This document shows, in pieces, positions 19,876 to 31,757 of a DNA stretch of 64,000 bases; position 1 is the first letter of the stretch, and every line of letters begins with the position of its first letter. The position numbers and the translations under genes were made by a program. This DNA comes from Codonopsis lanceolata (taxonomy: Eukaryota; Streptophyta; Magnoliopsida; Asterales; Campanulaceae). The stretch is from positions 119,425,023 through 119,489,022 of the forward strand of contig CM028382.1 of assembly GCA_013146195.2 (NCBI GenBank). Reading direction: 5' to 3'. The notes under the pieces are model-generated. The model did no database searches. It was not told where the DNA came from and saw only the letters and a program-made list of their open reading frames with translations.

Positions 19876-20780
19876 TTTTTTATTTCAAATATAAGCGATT
19901 GTTTCATATATATCTTTATTATTTAAAAAAATTAAAAAAACTTATGTTCTTATTTAATAATACAACCAGTTTTCAAATAAATTACAAATGTAATGGTTTT
20001 CAGTATAAATATTATTTTGAAATAATTAATATTTCATATATTATTCTTATTATCATTTTAATATGACCACCAATTCTACCGCCACCACCATCACCAAAAA
20101 ATATATAGCTCTACCACCCTCACAACTACTACCGAAGCATTTTGCAAACCATGGCTACCATTAACACTCCATTCCACCACAAACATCACTATAACAATAA
20201 CAATCCTACCACCACTCTATAATCGTAACTATGCGGTTGCACACAAACTACCACTACCACCACCACCATCTATCCATTACCACCATATCCCTATATTTCC
20301 CTTAGTACACCACCGTTGCTGTCGTTTCTATCATCCACGTGTCTACGTGACATCTACGACCATTCAGTATCTCATTTGTCTCTAATTTAAAGATTAAAGT
20401 CGACTACTCTTATTAAAAGACCAAAATATTTCCCTTTCTAAATGTCCCTCTCTAAAATGCATATTTTTATTAGTGGTCACAGTGTTAGTTACTCATACAA
20501 GGGTTTAGGCATGATTGCAATGGCCGATGGAGAAGAAGGGTTGGTAGCAGTGAAGGGGTATGGTGACTATGGTCCTAATAGTGGCATGGTAGATGGGTAG
20601 TGTCTGCCAGGTTAAGCATGGTGGTGATAGTGATGGTAGTGGTAAGAGAGGTGGACGTGATGGTGGTTTGGTGGTGGGTAGTAGGTGATAGCTTTCCTAG
20701 GGAAGGGAGGCATATTACGTAGTAATTGTGGTGGATCCATGGTTATAGAGTGGTAATAAGTAGGTTTAGGCTTAATGATA
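19876..20780. other. Low-complexity spacer, CCA-rich then TGG-rich
   Basis: From about 20065 to 20300 the plus strand is full of ACC/CCA triplets; from about 20520 to 20720 it is full of GGT/TGG triplets. The right part is probably inside the CACTA remnant that ends at 21307. No gene seen. Confidence 0.4.
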
Positions 20781-21307
20781 ATGGGAATAAGATACTAAGA
20801 GTCAAGTGTCTTATTAGTTGCACCATAATAGGAAACTAAGAGTTAGGTGTCATATTAGCCGCACCATAATAGGACTCGAAGAGTTAGGCGTCCAATTAGT
20901 CGTACCATAATAGGACACGAAGAGTTAGGCCCCCCTATATATTAGTCATACCATGATAGGACATTAACAACCAGGTGTCTTATTAGACTGTATCATAATA
21001 GGACACTAAGAATTAGTGTTCTCTTAGGCATACCTTAATAGGACACGAATAATCAGACGTCCTATTAACCATACCATAATCGGACACTAACAATCATGCA
21101 TCTTATTAGATTGCATCATAACAAGACACTAAGAATCAGTGTCCTCTTAGGCATCCATAATAGGACATGAAGAGTCGAGCATCTTATTAGGTCATACTAT
21201 GATAGGACCCAAATACCCAATGAGTAAGTCGTCCTATTGGGACTTTTATAGGACGAATTTTTAAAAGCGTCTCTAAGGGGTCCTAAAACATCCTTTTTGT
21301 TGTAGTG
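20781..21307. mobile_element. CACTA element 3' end with ~41-bp palindromic subterminal repeats
   Basis: The plus strand ends GTTGTAGTG at 21307, i.e. CACTACAACAAAAAGGATG on the minus strand, the standard terminus of CACTA (En/Spm) transposons. Inside it, from 20781 to about 21205, lie about ten degenerate units of ~41 bp following a pattern like ATAATAGGACACTAAGAGT then GTCTTATTAG and a short linker. Each unit is roughly an inverted repeat of TAATAGGAC and GTCCTATTA. Subterminal repeats of this type bind the TnpA-like protein in CACTA elements. The left end and the transposase genes are not in the window. Confidence 0.75.
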
Positions 21308-21808
21308 AAATCAGTGTCCATATTTACCTAACTGGAATACCAACTCCTATAATTCAATTATCTCATTCTCTAATGCAATTGTGTCATATCATGCTTTCAT
21401 CTCATCAAGTAATGTACATCCTGCAAAATATGTCGCCACATAAACCATGTTTTATTTTTCTACTCATGTGCCCAATTAAGGAAATAAGCTAGCAATAGAA
21501 GTTGTGATGAGTACTCGACTATATCAACTTATACATGAGTGCCTACATAATTGTTTGTATTTTGTGTGTGTCTATATATTACTCTTTCAGCAGTCATATT
21601 GGTACCAAAGAAGAAATCTTTGAATTGTCTAGAATTACAATGGATTTATATTTCCATTGAAACTTGTCCTTGATAATCCAAAGGTGTTTCATAGTGATAA
21701 TTTTATCTTAATTTAATTCTCACTTTAATTGATGGACCTCATTATCACATACACATCCTTAAAAAATTACACACTCTTAAATATCATAGCAAAGTTGATC
21801 AATTATAG
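21308..21808. other. AT-rich spacer
   Basis: No gene, repeat or RNA motif was recognised between the CACTA end and the next MITE. Confidence 0.4.
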
Positions 21809-21810
21809 TA

Positions 21811-22070
21811 TTCCCTCCGTTTTAAAATTATCGTCCTCATTTCATTTTTCGCCCGTTCAAAAATAATTGTCTTCTTTTAAAACTTTCCCTTTTAGGAAAA
21901 CATTATACCACTTTACCCTTATCTTTTCTACCTACTTTGATTATAACCACATGCTCAAAGGCATTAAAGAAAACAACACAATTCACTAATATTTATAATA
22001 CAATCAATTAATTTTTCTTAAACTGTGTGCGACCAGGACAAAGAGAACGATAATTTGAAAACAGATGGAG
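21811..22070. mobile_element. Stowaway-like MITE, solitary copy
   Basis: Left end TTCCCTCCGTTTTAAAATTA after TA; the right end, reverse complemented, reads CTCCATCTGTTTTCAAATTA, followed by TA. The best preserved copy of the outer family, about 260 bp, with no insertion. Confidence 0.8.
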
Positions 22071-22244
22071 TATATGTTTTCTTATTTTTTTTCTCGATCG
22101 GGGTAAACATGACTCTTTTAGAAACGAAGGAAGCAATTACTTTTGTAACAAATAATTAGTAATTTTGCATCAACCACTACATGTCCATTAGATGCATTTG
22201 CAATTGTTTATGTTTTAAAAATAAATTTTATGTTGAATTATTTA

Positions 22245-22840
22245 TAGTCTCGGGTGATGGCACTACCGATTGTAAAGCTATCACATAAACATAACACGAT
22301 TGAAGAAACAAAGATGAAAAAAACAATCGCTAAAAAGAAGATTAAGCGATGGTTTCAAAAGCCATCGCAACCAATTCAAAGGCGATGACACTAGCGACTG
22401 TAAAACAATCGCATAAACATAAGGCGATTGAAGAAAAAGTAATGGAAAAAGTAATCGCAAAAAAGAAGATTAAGTGATGGCTTTTGAAGCCATCACAACC
22501 AACAATCACGAAAAAACATTTTTCTATTTTTATTTTATTATTTATAAATGCGATGGCAAAATCATCGCTCGGCATTAGTCAAATTTTACGACTACAAATG
22601 CAACCGCGTATTTACGAAAACCATCACATTATCTTTCTATTTTTCGCGGGGCTTATTTTCTTTGGTTAATTGCCCTCAAATATTCAAAGGTGATGGCACT
22701 AGCGATTGTTAAGCAATTGCATATACATAAGGTGATTGGAAAAAAGCGATGGAAAAAAACAATCGCGAAAACGAAGATTATGTGATAGTTTCAAAAGCCA
22801 TCGCAACCAACAATCACGTAAAACCAATTTTCTAGTAGTG
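22245..22840. mobile_element. Second CACTA element, 3' end with ~125-bp subterminal repeats
   Basis: Ends TTTTCTAGTAGTG at 22840; the minus strand reads CACTACTAGAAAA, a classic CACTA terminus. Three repeats of about 125 bp (about 22250-22375, 22376-22505 and 22685-22810) contain GCGATTG/CAATCGC and CGATGG/CCATCG pairs. This family differs from the CACTA end at 21307. Its left end is not identified. The terminus abuts the envelope-like ORF of a Sirevirus, so it probably inserted there. Confidence 0.75.
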
Positions 22841-22841
22841 T

Positions 22842-24273
22842 GATATTATTGTTTCTGATGAAGATAATGCAATGGCTGAAAATCTAGTAAAGCTGAAGAA
22901 GATGTCTTCTTGATCTGGTCCATCTCAAAAGCCTCAGCCAGAAGTTTTGCCGAGCCAGCTTAGTTCATCAGAATTTGATGACAGTTCTGACAAGGACTTC
23001 GAGGGAAAAGAGGGATCTCCTGAAGACAGCGAAGACTCAGAAAAAATCCCTGTCCGTATTACAAGAAGCAGAATTGCTGGCATCAATGTTGCACCCATTG
23101 CTGCAACATCCAAACGCACGAAACCATTGGGTACCCCTTTCTCTACAAAGTTTATCTCCAAACCTGCTTCTGTTAGATATAATATTTCTAAGAATATTAT
23201 AGATGAAAGAAATGTTTTGTCCTCTATTTTGGAAACATATAATCTCACATCTTTTTTCACTGATAGAGGCCTCCTTGACACTATTTCGTTAGCAGCACCT
23301 TATTTTAAGGAATTGATCTATGAATTTTATGCTAACATTGAGAAAAGGATCTGTGACCCCTCTGATGCTAGTTTTGAGAAAGTTTTTGTGAGAGGGAAGT
23401 GGTATAAATTTTCACCTTCAATCATCAACACTATCCTTCACACACCAGTTTCTGGCCCATTTGAATTTAACCTTGACTTGGACACTTGTGTTGTTGAAAT
23501 GACTAGTGGAAAATTATCTAAATGGCCTGGTAAAGGAAATTCACTTGGTACCTCTCAACTCTCTTCACTCTATGCTTTTCTTCACAAAGTTTACTGTGCA
23601 AATTGGTCCCCTTCAACAAATTCAAATGTCATTACAGAAGAACATGCTAAGGTTCTTTATCTTATTGGAACTAAGGCGTCGTTTGACTTTGGTCATTATG
23701 TTTTTCAAAAAATTTCATCGATGGATGAAACTGGAGGGGACAAACGGTCTTTGATTTTTCCCTCACTGATTTATAGGATTCTTGTGTCTCAGGGCTACTC
23801 CCCTTTTCCTTCCACAAGATTGTCACCTCGTCTTGAACCTCTTTATTTTTCTGCCAAATTACTAAGAGGTGATAGAGTGGTTAACTTGCCTCTTCTTTCT
23901 CCATTTGTCCCTGCATCTTCTGGACCTAGCACCTCCCACCAAACAGCCTCACCTTCAGTACAGGGTTCCCCCCATTGTTTCTTCAAATGTTGCAACATCT
24001 ACCATGTCTGCCCATCCATTAGCCCCAATCTCTGTTGCTTTTGTAAAAGAACAGCTGCAAATGGTTAAGTCTCAGTTAGCTATTCTCACTGCCCAGTCTA
24101 CTCTACTCACCTCTTTAGCTGCCCAGTACACAGCTTGGCTAGATCTTCATTCTGGTCAAATAGGGGGTGAAGAAGCTGAAGCTGCCACTGCAAGTGTTCC
24201 TGAATCTACTCCTGAAGCTGTTCCTACTGATGCAAGTGATCATGATGATGTAGCTACTGAAGCTGATACTTAA
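22842..24273 (+). pseudogene. Envelope-like ORF of a Sirevirus (plant transposon protein domain), near-intact
   Basis: The reading frame enters from the CACTA junction (SDEDNAMAENLVKLKKMSS), has one in-frame TGA at 22911 (a CGA to TGA change would explain it), then runs from 22947 to a 1-nt shift in a run of six C at about 23967-23972, and continues in the other frame to a stop at 24273. The central part (DRGLLDTISLAAPYFKELIY, EFYAN, FVRGKWYKFSPSIINTIL) resembles the putative plant transposon protein domain found in accessory ORFs of plant retrotransposons. The carboxy part (FVKEQLQMVKSQLAILTAQS) looks like a coiled coil. It lies just upstream of a polypurine tract and 3' LTR, the position of the envelope-like gene of Sireviruses. 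No transmembrane helix was obvious. Its function is not established. Confidence 0.7.
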
Positions 24274-24565
24274 GCTCAGCAAATCTGATTTTGTAATCTG
24301 TAATGTTGGTGGTTCTGAACATCTTTCTCATGTTTGTCATTCTATGTCTTTGAAGACTAGTGATGTGATGTTGTTTGTTCTGCATTGCTTTTTGGCCTGT
24401 AATTAGTAGTTATAAACAATGCTTATGGTTGTTATGACTGGCAGATTTTGATATCATATTTAGGGGGTGTTTGTCATTTCTAATTCTTTGCAGGACATCC
24501 TTGAATATTGATGGCTGTAACACTTGTTCAGGATTTGACCAGAAATGCTTAACAAAGGGGGTGAT

Positions 24566-25463
24566 TGTAAGGGTAAAATAGGCAAGGCCTATTTTATCTT
24601 GTTTTCACCTTTCTTGGTCAAAGAAGGATTTTAAATTAGTCAATGTTTATTTAGGGAGTAGAATTTTGTGTTAGATTTTGTTTAGATTATTTTTGGTAGA
24701 TTAGTTTGTTTTTAGTAGGAAAATCATTCAAAGGATTTCAGCTATACATATTTGGTAACTAAATCTCGGTTAGCAATCTAGTTATTCCAAGTATCATGTT
24801 TTTGTTAGGAAAGATAATCTTGCAGTTTAATAGCTAATCTTTTTCCTAGTAGGAATGTATCTCTCTTGCCGTGGCTTTGCAGGTCTGTGTATACATATCG
24901 AAGGCTGGTTTTCGAGCAGAGGTAGAGCTTGAGAGAGGAGAACAGAAAAGACGAAAGCCTTGAGCAATATCACAGAAGTTCAGAAGCTGCCTTTCTTCGA
25001 GTGTTTCACAACAGCCGATTGTAGCATCTAATGTTACAACATCAGCAGCTGCATTGAGTCCTTAAAGGCTGTTTCGTGTTTGTTTTCTTCCTGATTCTGT
25101 TTAAGGAAGTTGAAGTTCTTTCTTCCCACGTTTGGTTTAGTTGTTTATGTGGGATTTTTGGTTCTCCAAGATAGTTTATCTTGTGAGAATTATTTTGCTA
25201 GTTATTCATTGTAAAACATTATTGTTTTTTAGTAAAATTTGTGTGGCCTTGAGTCTTGGTCTACAAGTACTAAACTTGTAGATTGTTTTTGGTTAAAACT
25301 TGCTTACAAATTTTTGTTCGAACCTGTGTTTCTTGTTACAATCTTCCGATGCTACTGTTTTGATATTTTCTGTTTTCATTGTGTCTGCGATTGTTGCAAC
25401 AATCACAGCAACATTGGTATTCACATTGACATCTATTGAGAATCTGTGTTATCACGTTCTTTA
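24566..25463 (+). repeat. Sirevirus 3' LTR (older copy)
   Basis: Follows a polypurine tract AACAAAGGGGGTGAT and starts TGTAAGGGTAAAATAGGC, the same start as the LTRs at 34867 and 40599; it ends near ACGTTCTTTA at 25463. Large parts align to those LTRs, including CTACAAGTACTAAACTTGTA. The 290 bp before it (24274-24565) are untranslated element sequence. The 5' part of this element is missing, so no target duplication can be paired. Confidence 0.8.
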
Positions 25464-28400
25464 GGGTTCCTTGTTAATGATGTGTCTTCAAGATACAGTT
25501 TATTTCCATCTTAGCTTCTATTTGTGCTTTGTTCCTATATTAGGCTAACTGATTCCGTTGAAAGCCAAAGCAACAATATCATGGTAATCTTATTTGGTGT
25601 TTCTGTGGATTGTCACTTGTCAGTTATTCAAGGAGTATGTTCGGAAAATCTAGAAACTTGGACGATCTTCATCCCTATCTAACTAGATGTTCGTGTCGAT
25701 AAATTTGTGATTTCATTGTCTTCAATATCTTTCTTTGGCAGTTGGTCTACAAGCAGTTGGATCTGCTATCATTCTATTGCTGAAACTCATTATCAATGTC
25801 GATGATACCTACGTAGCCTGGTGAAGCTGTGATGGAATAGTTTATGTTATTTGTGTTTTTTTTTTATTGATAAGTCGTGTATATATATAAACTTGTGTCA
25901 AACCAGGTGATGCTTTATTTGTGCTCATTGCCTTGAACATCTTAGCAAATGGTCTATAACCAACTATCTCAACTTTTGAGGCTTCAATTAGATGGCTGCT
26001 CTGATTTTCGTTGTTGATTTTATTGATCAGTATCATAGTTGTCAAAGGCGAGAGGTAAGCGAGGCGCCTTTTTCGGCCAGGAGTCGAGGTGAGAGGTCAA
26101 AAGGCGCGCATGGAAACAATATTAAGGAAAAATAAATATAAATAAGTTCTCACATCATATCAATAACACAGAGCCAAAATAGTGAAAGACAGCGAACAAG
26201 AGGCCTACCTCACAAATTGCACAAGAGATTGGGTTGGTGCTAACTGCTCTGAAAGTCAAAACCTAGCCCCAAGGCCCCCAACCTAAATGGATGAAGCTGC
26301 ACAGCTATCAAAAAGATTTAGGGTTCGGTTGGTTCGTTTTTGTGTTTGGTCTGAAGTTGTAAATTTGATTTAGGTTTTTTTTGGGGGGGGGGTTTCCTAT
26401 TTAATTAAACCCTAAACTACGTCGTTCGACAAAAAAAAAAGACTTTTTTTCGGTGTTCACCTTCGAAGCCTTTTCCCCACCTCTCGCCTCTCCAAACGGT
26501 GAGAAAGACGTCCACCTGCCCTTGTTTTGGACCTTTTGGTGCTCTCCAGTCACCTTTCCATGTCTTAGTTTTGATTTACCCTTTCTCTACTTTGATAAAG
26601 ATGATGATGTGTGATGTGCTCTTTTTTATGGAAAAAAAGGTAAATTTCTCTTCCCTTTGATACCTGATTGCAATCATTTCACCTTGATATTTGGTTATAA
26701 ATCATTTTTTGTACAGTGAGGGTGCCTTCGTTGTAGATAGTTTTGTCATTTTGATGATATTTCTTTCAGTCCCAGTTGCCATCTTTGCTCATATTTTGTT
26801 GTCCCTGCTAGTGCGGGTGATAGGGCATCAAGAACTTTTGCAATCTTCTTCTTTTCTTTTCGCAGATATATTTTAAGCTGAATATTGAGCAATTTCATTA
26901 ATTCCATGGCATATAATATATTAATATCCACACTAGTCTATTGCTTCTTCCTTAGATTTCTTGTCGCATTTGTTAACCATTAGATTGTCTCGAAGGGATG
27001 TCTTGTTAATGATGTGTCTTCAAGATACAGTTTCTATTTGTTCTTAGTTTCTATTGTTTTTTTTTTTTGCGTTGCTGGCAGTGCGCTTCGATGTTCTCTC
27101 TCACTTGGATTTTCACTCGAGATTGAAGAGAATCTGTTGCGTTCTTTTTCCAAACGATATTTGTTGGACTTATGTTTCATTAACTTCTGCATTAGGTAGT
27201 GCTCATTTTATGAATCATGGTTGTCGTTAGATTATGTTTCCATTTTATTAGTCTTGTTGATTAGGAACATTTCTAGCTTGTCAACGGTGCTTTCCCTTGG
27301 ATCTTGAGTCAAGCTGGTGTGTCACACATGTGAGAATTGGATTGTTTAAAAGGGGGTAGTTGTTGGCGTTTTTTCATAAACTTTCAACCTTTCAATCTCT
27401 GCTCATTTCTCATTGTTGCCATGTGTTGGTGCCAGTGCTTGTGGAGTTTCTTAGCCATGAATTATTTCTATCGAATGATCTCCAGTCCTCTTTGTCTTGG
27501 AGGTTATCTCAAACACTCTTTGTTCTTGATGTTTCATTGATACCTTTGCTTTGTAAACCCGCACTTTTTTTTCGTTACAGTATTGACTTATATTCATTCG
27601 AGTTGACCATTGGTTGGCAGTCAATTTTTTGCTGCAAGGATTACGTTACCTGTTTTTTCGGGGGCTTTATAACTAACACTCGTTATTAGTTTTTTGATGT
27701 GGTTTTTGGTGGCATCTTTTGGCTTTCACTAGGCTTTGCTTCTTTAATTTTCTATCAGCTATCTAAACTATGGAGTTTTAGGAAGCGTGGAGCTTACGAC
27801 TGCGAGAAGAAGTAGCATGCGTCATTCAGAAAATTTCCCGAGATGGGATAGAAGAAGTGCCTAGACACTCTTAAGGGGGTGCCTCATAATAGTCTGTCAT
27901 GTAGGTGTTTCTTTCAATCCTTTTCTTTTCTAAATGCTCTCATTTATTGTTGTTCCTTATCTATATGTTTTATATCAAATGGAGAGGGTAATGTTGAAAT
28001 GTTAAGGAGATTTGCTATAATTTTTTTTAAAGTGGACTATTAAAGTGAAACATCTCAAAATAGTATAGTTGAACTATTTTCCTGGTGTTGAGGAAGTAGT
28101 ATTTTTAGTATTCTTCTCACAATATTTGTTGATTTCCATTACACTTTAGCATTGGTTGACAATATTGGTTAGTTTGGTGGAATTTTCCTTTCTTGCCCCC
28201 CCCCCCCGTCCAACATCTATCTGACTTTGTTTTCTGCTGTGGACTTTCAAGTTAAGCTTTCGTGTTGCTTCTGTGAGAATTGGATAGCTTAGGTGGTTGG
28301 TCTGTAAGCGATTATTCTATAATCTTTGAACTCCTGAATTTGATGTTATATAGATTTTAAATGTTCTATGTTTCTAGTTTTATAAATCGTGTGATGTTTG

Positions 28401-30599
28401 GTGGTTTGAATCATTGCGTCCATCATTTCGTTGTTTTGATGTTAATTTGTAGAGCTAAATGTGGTGAGAGGTAGACAGATTTCGTCTTCATTAACTTGTT
28501 GGACTACCAAATTTGTTGCTGACTTTGATGACAGTGCCTGTGCTACTCATGAAGATCTATTTTTACGAAGTGCTAACTTGACATGCCGGTTTTCAATATT
28601 TGGCTAACTGATTCCGTTGAAATTCTTTTTTTCAGAATATAGTGAATCTACTTCATTTCACTGCTGAAACTAATTATTACTACCGATGATATCTACGTAG
28701 CCTGGTGAAACTGAAAAGGCATACTTTGCGTTATTTGTGTTCATTGCCTTGAACACATTAGCAAATGGTCTGTAATTAATTATCTCAACTTCTGAGGCTT
28801 GAATTTGATGTATGCTTTGATTTTAGTTGTTGATGATGTGGTGGGAGGTAGACATGATTCCTCGTAAAAGGTTGGAGGTAAAATATGATGATGATATTTC
28901 TTTTTCCTTGAAAATCTAAATTGATCTATTGAATTCAACACTTAAAAGATGGCATGGAAACTGGGTGGTATTGATAAGCAAGAATCATTTAGAGGGTTTG
29001 TGTTATCTTGAGTCCGACTCGAACTCATCTAATGGTAGTTTGTCATTTTGATGATATTTCTTTTGGTCCCAGTTGCCATCTTTGCTCATATTTGGTTGTC
29101 GTTGGGAGTGCAGGTGAGCTGGCATCAAGAACTTTTGCAATCTTCTTCCCTCCTTTTCGCAGATATATCTTAAGCTGAATATTGAGCTATTTCATTAATT
29201 CCTTGGCATATAATATTCACACTGGTCTTTTGCTTCTATCGCTTATTTTTCCAGGGGTTATCTTATGTATTAAGCTCTAGAACTTCAGGTACATGTTAAG
29301 CTTGTCAATATATGTTGTGCGTGGGAGCCTGAAGTGCATATGGCTTGTAGCATTTGTTGACCCTTAGATTGTCTAAAAGGGAGGGGGGGATGCCTTGTCA
29401 ATTATGTGTCGTCAAGATATAGTTTCTTTTCATCATTGCTTTACTTGAGCTTTGTTCCTATTGTGTTTTTTCTGTGTTGTTGGCAGTGTGCTTGAATGTT
29501 TTCTCGCTTGGATTTACTCTCGAGTATGAAAAGAATCTGTTGCTTTCTTCTTCCAAGAGATATTTGTTGGACTTATGTTTCATTAACTTCTTTTCTGTAT
29601 ATCACACTCCATTCAGAAAATTTCTAAGGGATGAGGTAGAAGAACAACCTAGACACTCTTAAGGGGGTGCCTCATAAATTCCTAATAGTGTTTCATGTAG
29701 ATGTTTCTTTCAATCTTTTTATTTACTATATGTTCTCTTTTCCTGTTGTTCCTTGTTGTTCTGCCAGTGCATGTGGATTTTCACGAGTATAAAGATCATA
29801 GGACATGTCTTGCTTGCTCTGAGTGATGTCTGGAACTAGCCTTGGACCTAGATTTCATATCTGGAACTTGCTTTGGACCTATATTTCATTGGTTTAGTTT
29901 CCGTATAGTAATTATACTATTCTTTGGAAATAGGTGGTCTGCTGAAGGTATAAAGACATATGTATGGACTACTTTGCCTCCTCCAGTTTTTTGTTAGTGG
30001 TGGAAAGTTCAATTTGGTTTTGTGGTAGGAGGTAGAGAGGATCCCCATTTCATTTCCGTTGTCTTACAGGATCTGCTATCAATTATTACTGATTCTTATT
30101 GAAGAAGATACCTCCGCTAATTTGAGATCTAGAGTTTTTGGAGTATTAAAATGATGGTATGATTTACATAATTAAAAAAATAAAAATTGATTGTATGATT
30201 GACATTATTTGGTCAGCTGATTACGACGAAGGCCTGAGGTAGAACACGATCGTAATCTTATGTCATGTTTCTATGGGTTGTAAATTATTTGTTCAATTTT
30301 GACTACTATTGATTCCATACCATTTTGTATTTCACAGTTTACCATGATTATGTCGAGTAAGAAGAGTGCCCACAACTTAAGACCCATATTTTCATAACTT
30401 CTCCTTGTAGGATATTTAACCTTTTATTACCAGATTGGTGCTGGTTGACTATCGTTTTGTTTTCTGAATTTTGTAGGATCTGTAACCTTATATTACTGGG
30501 CCGGTGTTGTATTTTTGTTTGTTTATTTTTTATATTTTGTTTTTTTATCATTAATAGAAAAAAAATATTTTGAGTGGGACAACCAGCCATGCCCTAAAA
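25464..30599. other. Non-coding DNA with a ~3-kb degenerate tandem duplication
   Basis: No protein motif was found. Blocks from about 25540-27910 recur in the same order at about 28598-29720: GGCTAACTGATTCCGTTGAA (25543 and 28601), CTACGTAGCCTGGTGAA (25809 and 28692), GATGATATTTCTTT followed by CCCAGTTGCCATCTTTGCTC (26752 and 29050), and CCTAGACACTCTTAAGGGGG (27860 and 29648). Related phrases occur at 41.5-42.4 and 50.0-50.6 kb. It could be intronic or a non-coding transcript unit, or an unknown repeat. A run of C lies at about 28197-28207. Confidence 0.5.
26036..26510. mobile_element. Possible MITE with GGCGAGAGG-type end
   Basis: The left border ATAGTTGTCAAAGGCGAGAG, then GCGAGGCGCC, resembles the ends of a common plant MITE-like repeat. 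Near 26475-26495 the text CACCTCTCGCCTCTCC is partly complementary. The block interrupts the tandemly duplicated DNA and is absent from its second copy. No clean target duplication was found. Confidence 0.35.
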
Positions 30600-30723
30600 A
30601 GGACCGACAAAGGAGGCTTAAATCTAACACAAAATATAATTTATTTTCTGCCAAGTTAGCTTCCCTATAGCAGTGATGGAATGTGGATTGCATGGGTGAA
30701 TGGAAATAACATTATGAATAATA
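30600..30723 (-). pseudogene. LINE RNase H carboxy end, separated from the rest by a copia insertion
   Basis: On the minus strand HCYREANLAENKL matches the HxxREAN signature at the end of RNase H domains of plant LINEs. It continues the RNase H that starts at 33841-34106 once the copia at 30724-33835 is removed. Confidence 0.65.
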
Positions 30724-31010
30724 TGTTGGAACTAAAATAAACTGAACAGAAGGAATTTAGAATAGAGAAGGAAAAGATGCTTGTGCTGAATATATGTTTA
30801 TTGATCTGATGTTTTTCCCTCTACATAAAACTGAAAATTACAAGGCCATTTATAAGACTTCTTAATACATCAGTTCATCCTCCCAATTAAATTGAATAGA
30901 TGATGATGCTTGAACTACTAATGCATTAACTAAAAATAACTAAGAAGCAAATATACATAATTATGAACTAGACTCTTCATCTAATGTAACTGTCAAGATT
31001 ATTTTCAACA
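30724..31010 (-). repeat. Copia 3' LTR (relative to the element)
   Basis: 287 bp with TGTTGG...CAACA borders, differing from the right LTR at only a small number of positions. On the minus strand TTATAAATGG near 30855 could be the TATA box. Confidence 0.9.
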
Positions 31011-31017
31011 CCCTCCT

Positions 31018-31757
31018 TTAAACTTGACATCTGCTAACTCCCAGCAAGTTTCTTAGGTCCATGAAAATGTTGAACTTGAGAGCCTTGGTAAATATATCTG
31101 CAACTTGGTCTTGAGACTTCACGTAATTGAGTTGAACCACCTTTTTCGCAACACACTCTCGAACAAAATGAAACCTTGTATCTATGTGCTTGCTACATTC
31201 ATGAAATAACGGGTTCTTGGCTAAAGCAATTGCAGACTTGTTGTCCACATTAACTTCAGTGGGTTCCTTCTGAGCAAAATGAAGCCCTTTCAAGAGCCAC
31301 CTCAACCAAATTGCTTGAGTAACACAAGAACTCAAAGCAACATATTCAGCTTCACACGTTGACAGAGTAACAATGGGTTGTTTCTTCGAGCTCCAAGGAA
31401 ATGCTGTATCACCCATGTAATATACAAACCCAGTAGTACTTACTCGATCATTTATATCTCCAGCCCAATCACTATCGCAGAAACCTCTAAGTCTGAAATC
31501 ATTTGAGGCATAATAATGTAACCCAAAATTGAGAGTACCTTTGATGTAGCGCAATATCCTCTTTGCAGCCTTTAAATGTGTCGCTGTTGGAGCCTCCATA
31601 AAACGACTAACAAGTCCAACACCGAACAGAATGTCTGACCTTGTGGAAGTTAAATATCGCAAGCTTCCAACTAGACTGTGAAACACAGTTGAGTCCACCT
31701 TGCCACTATCATCAGATTTTGTCAATTTAATGCCACATTCAGAGCTAATTTGTAAGT
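31018..31757 (-). pseudogene. Copia RNase H domain
   Basis: Minus strand: CGIKLTKSDDSG marks the link from reverse transcriptase; then SLVGSLRYLTSTRSDI, RNase H with CDSDWAGDINDRVSTTGFVY, TCEAEYVALSSC, VDNKSAIALAKNPLFHECSK and DQVADIFTKAL. The catalytic acidic residues are present and the frame is open to its stop at 31018. Upstream it runs without a stop into antisense gag, giving an artificial 279-codon frame (31857-31018) across the rearrangement junction at 31757/31758. Confidence 0.88.

Noticed and set aside
20781..21205. CRISPR-like array of spaced repeats
   Set aside because: Units are degenerate and contiguous without unique spacers, in a plant genome, and sit next to a CACTA terminus.
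26036..26510. Same family as the CCTAGGCG-rich hAT MITE
   Set aside because: Its end (TTGTCAAAGGCGAG) and core differ and no 8-bp duplication is present; treated as a different, uncertain element.
25464..30599. Small ORFs as host genes
   Set aside because: Frames of 60-109 codons are Phe/Leu/Ser-rich translations of T-rich DNA without domains or splice logic.
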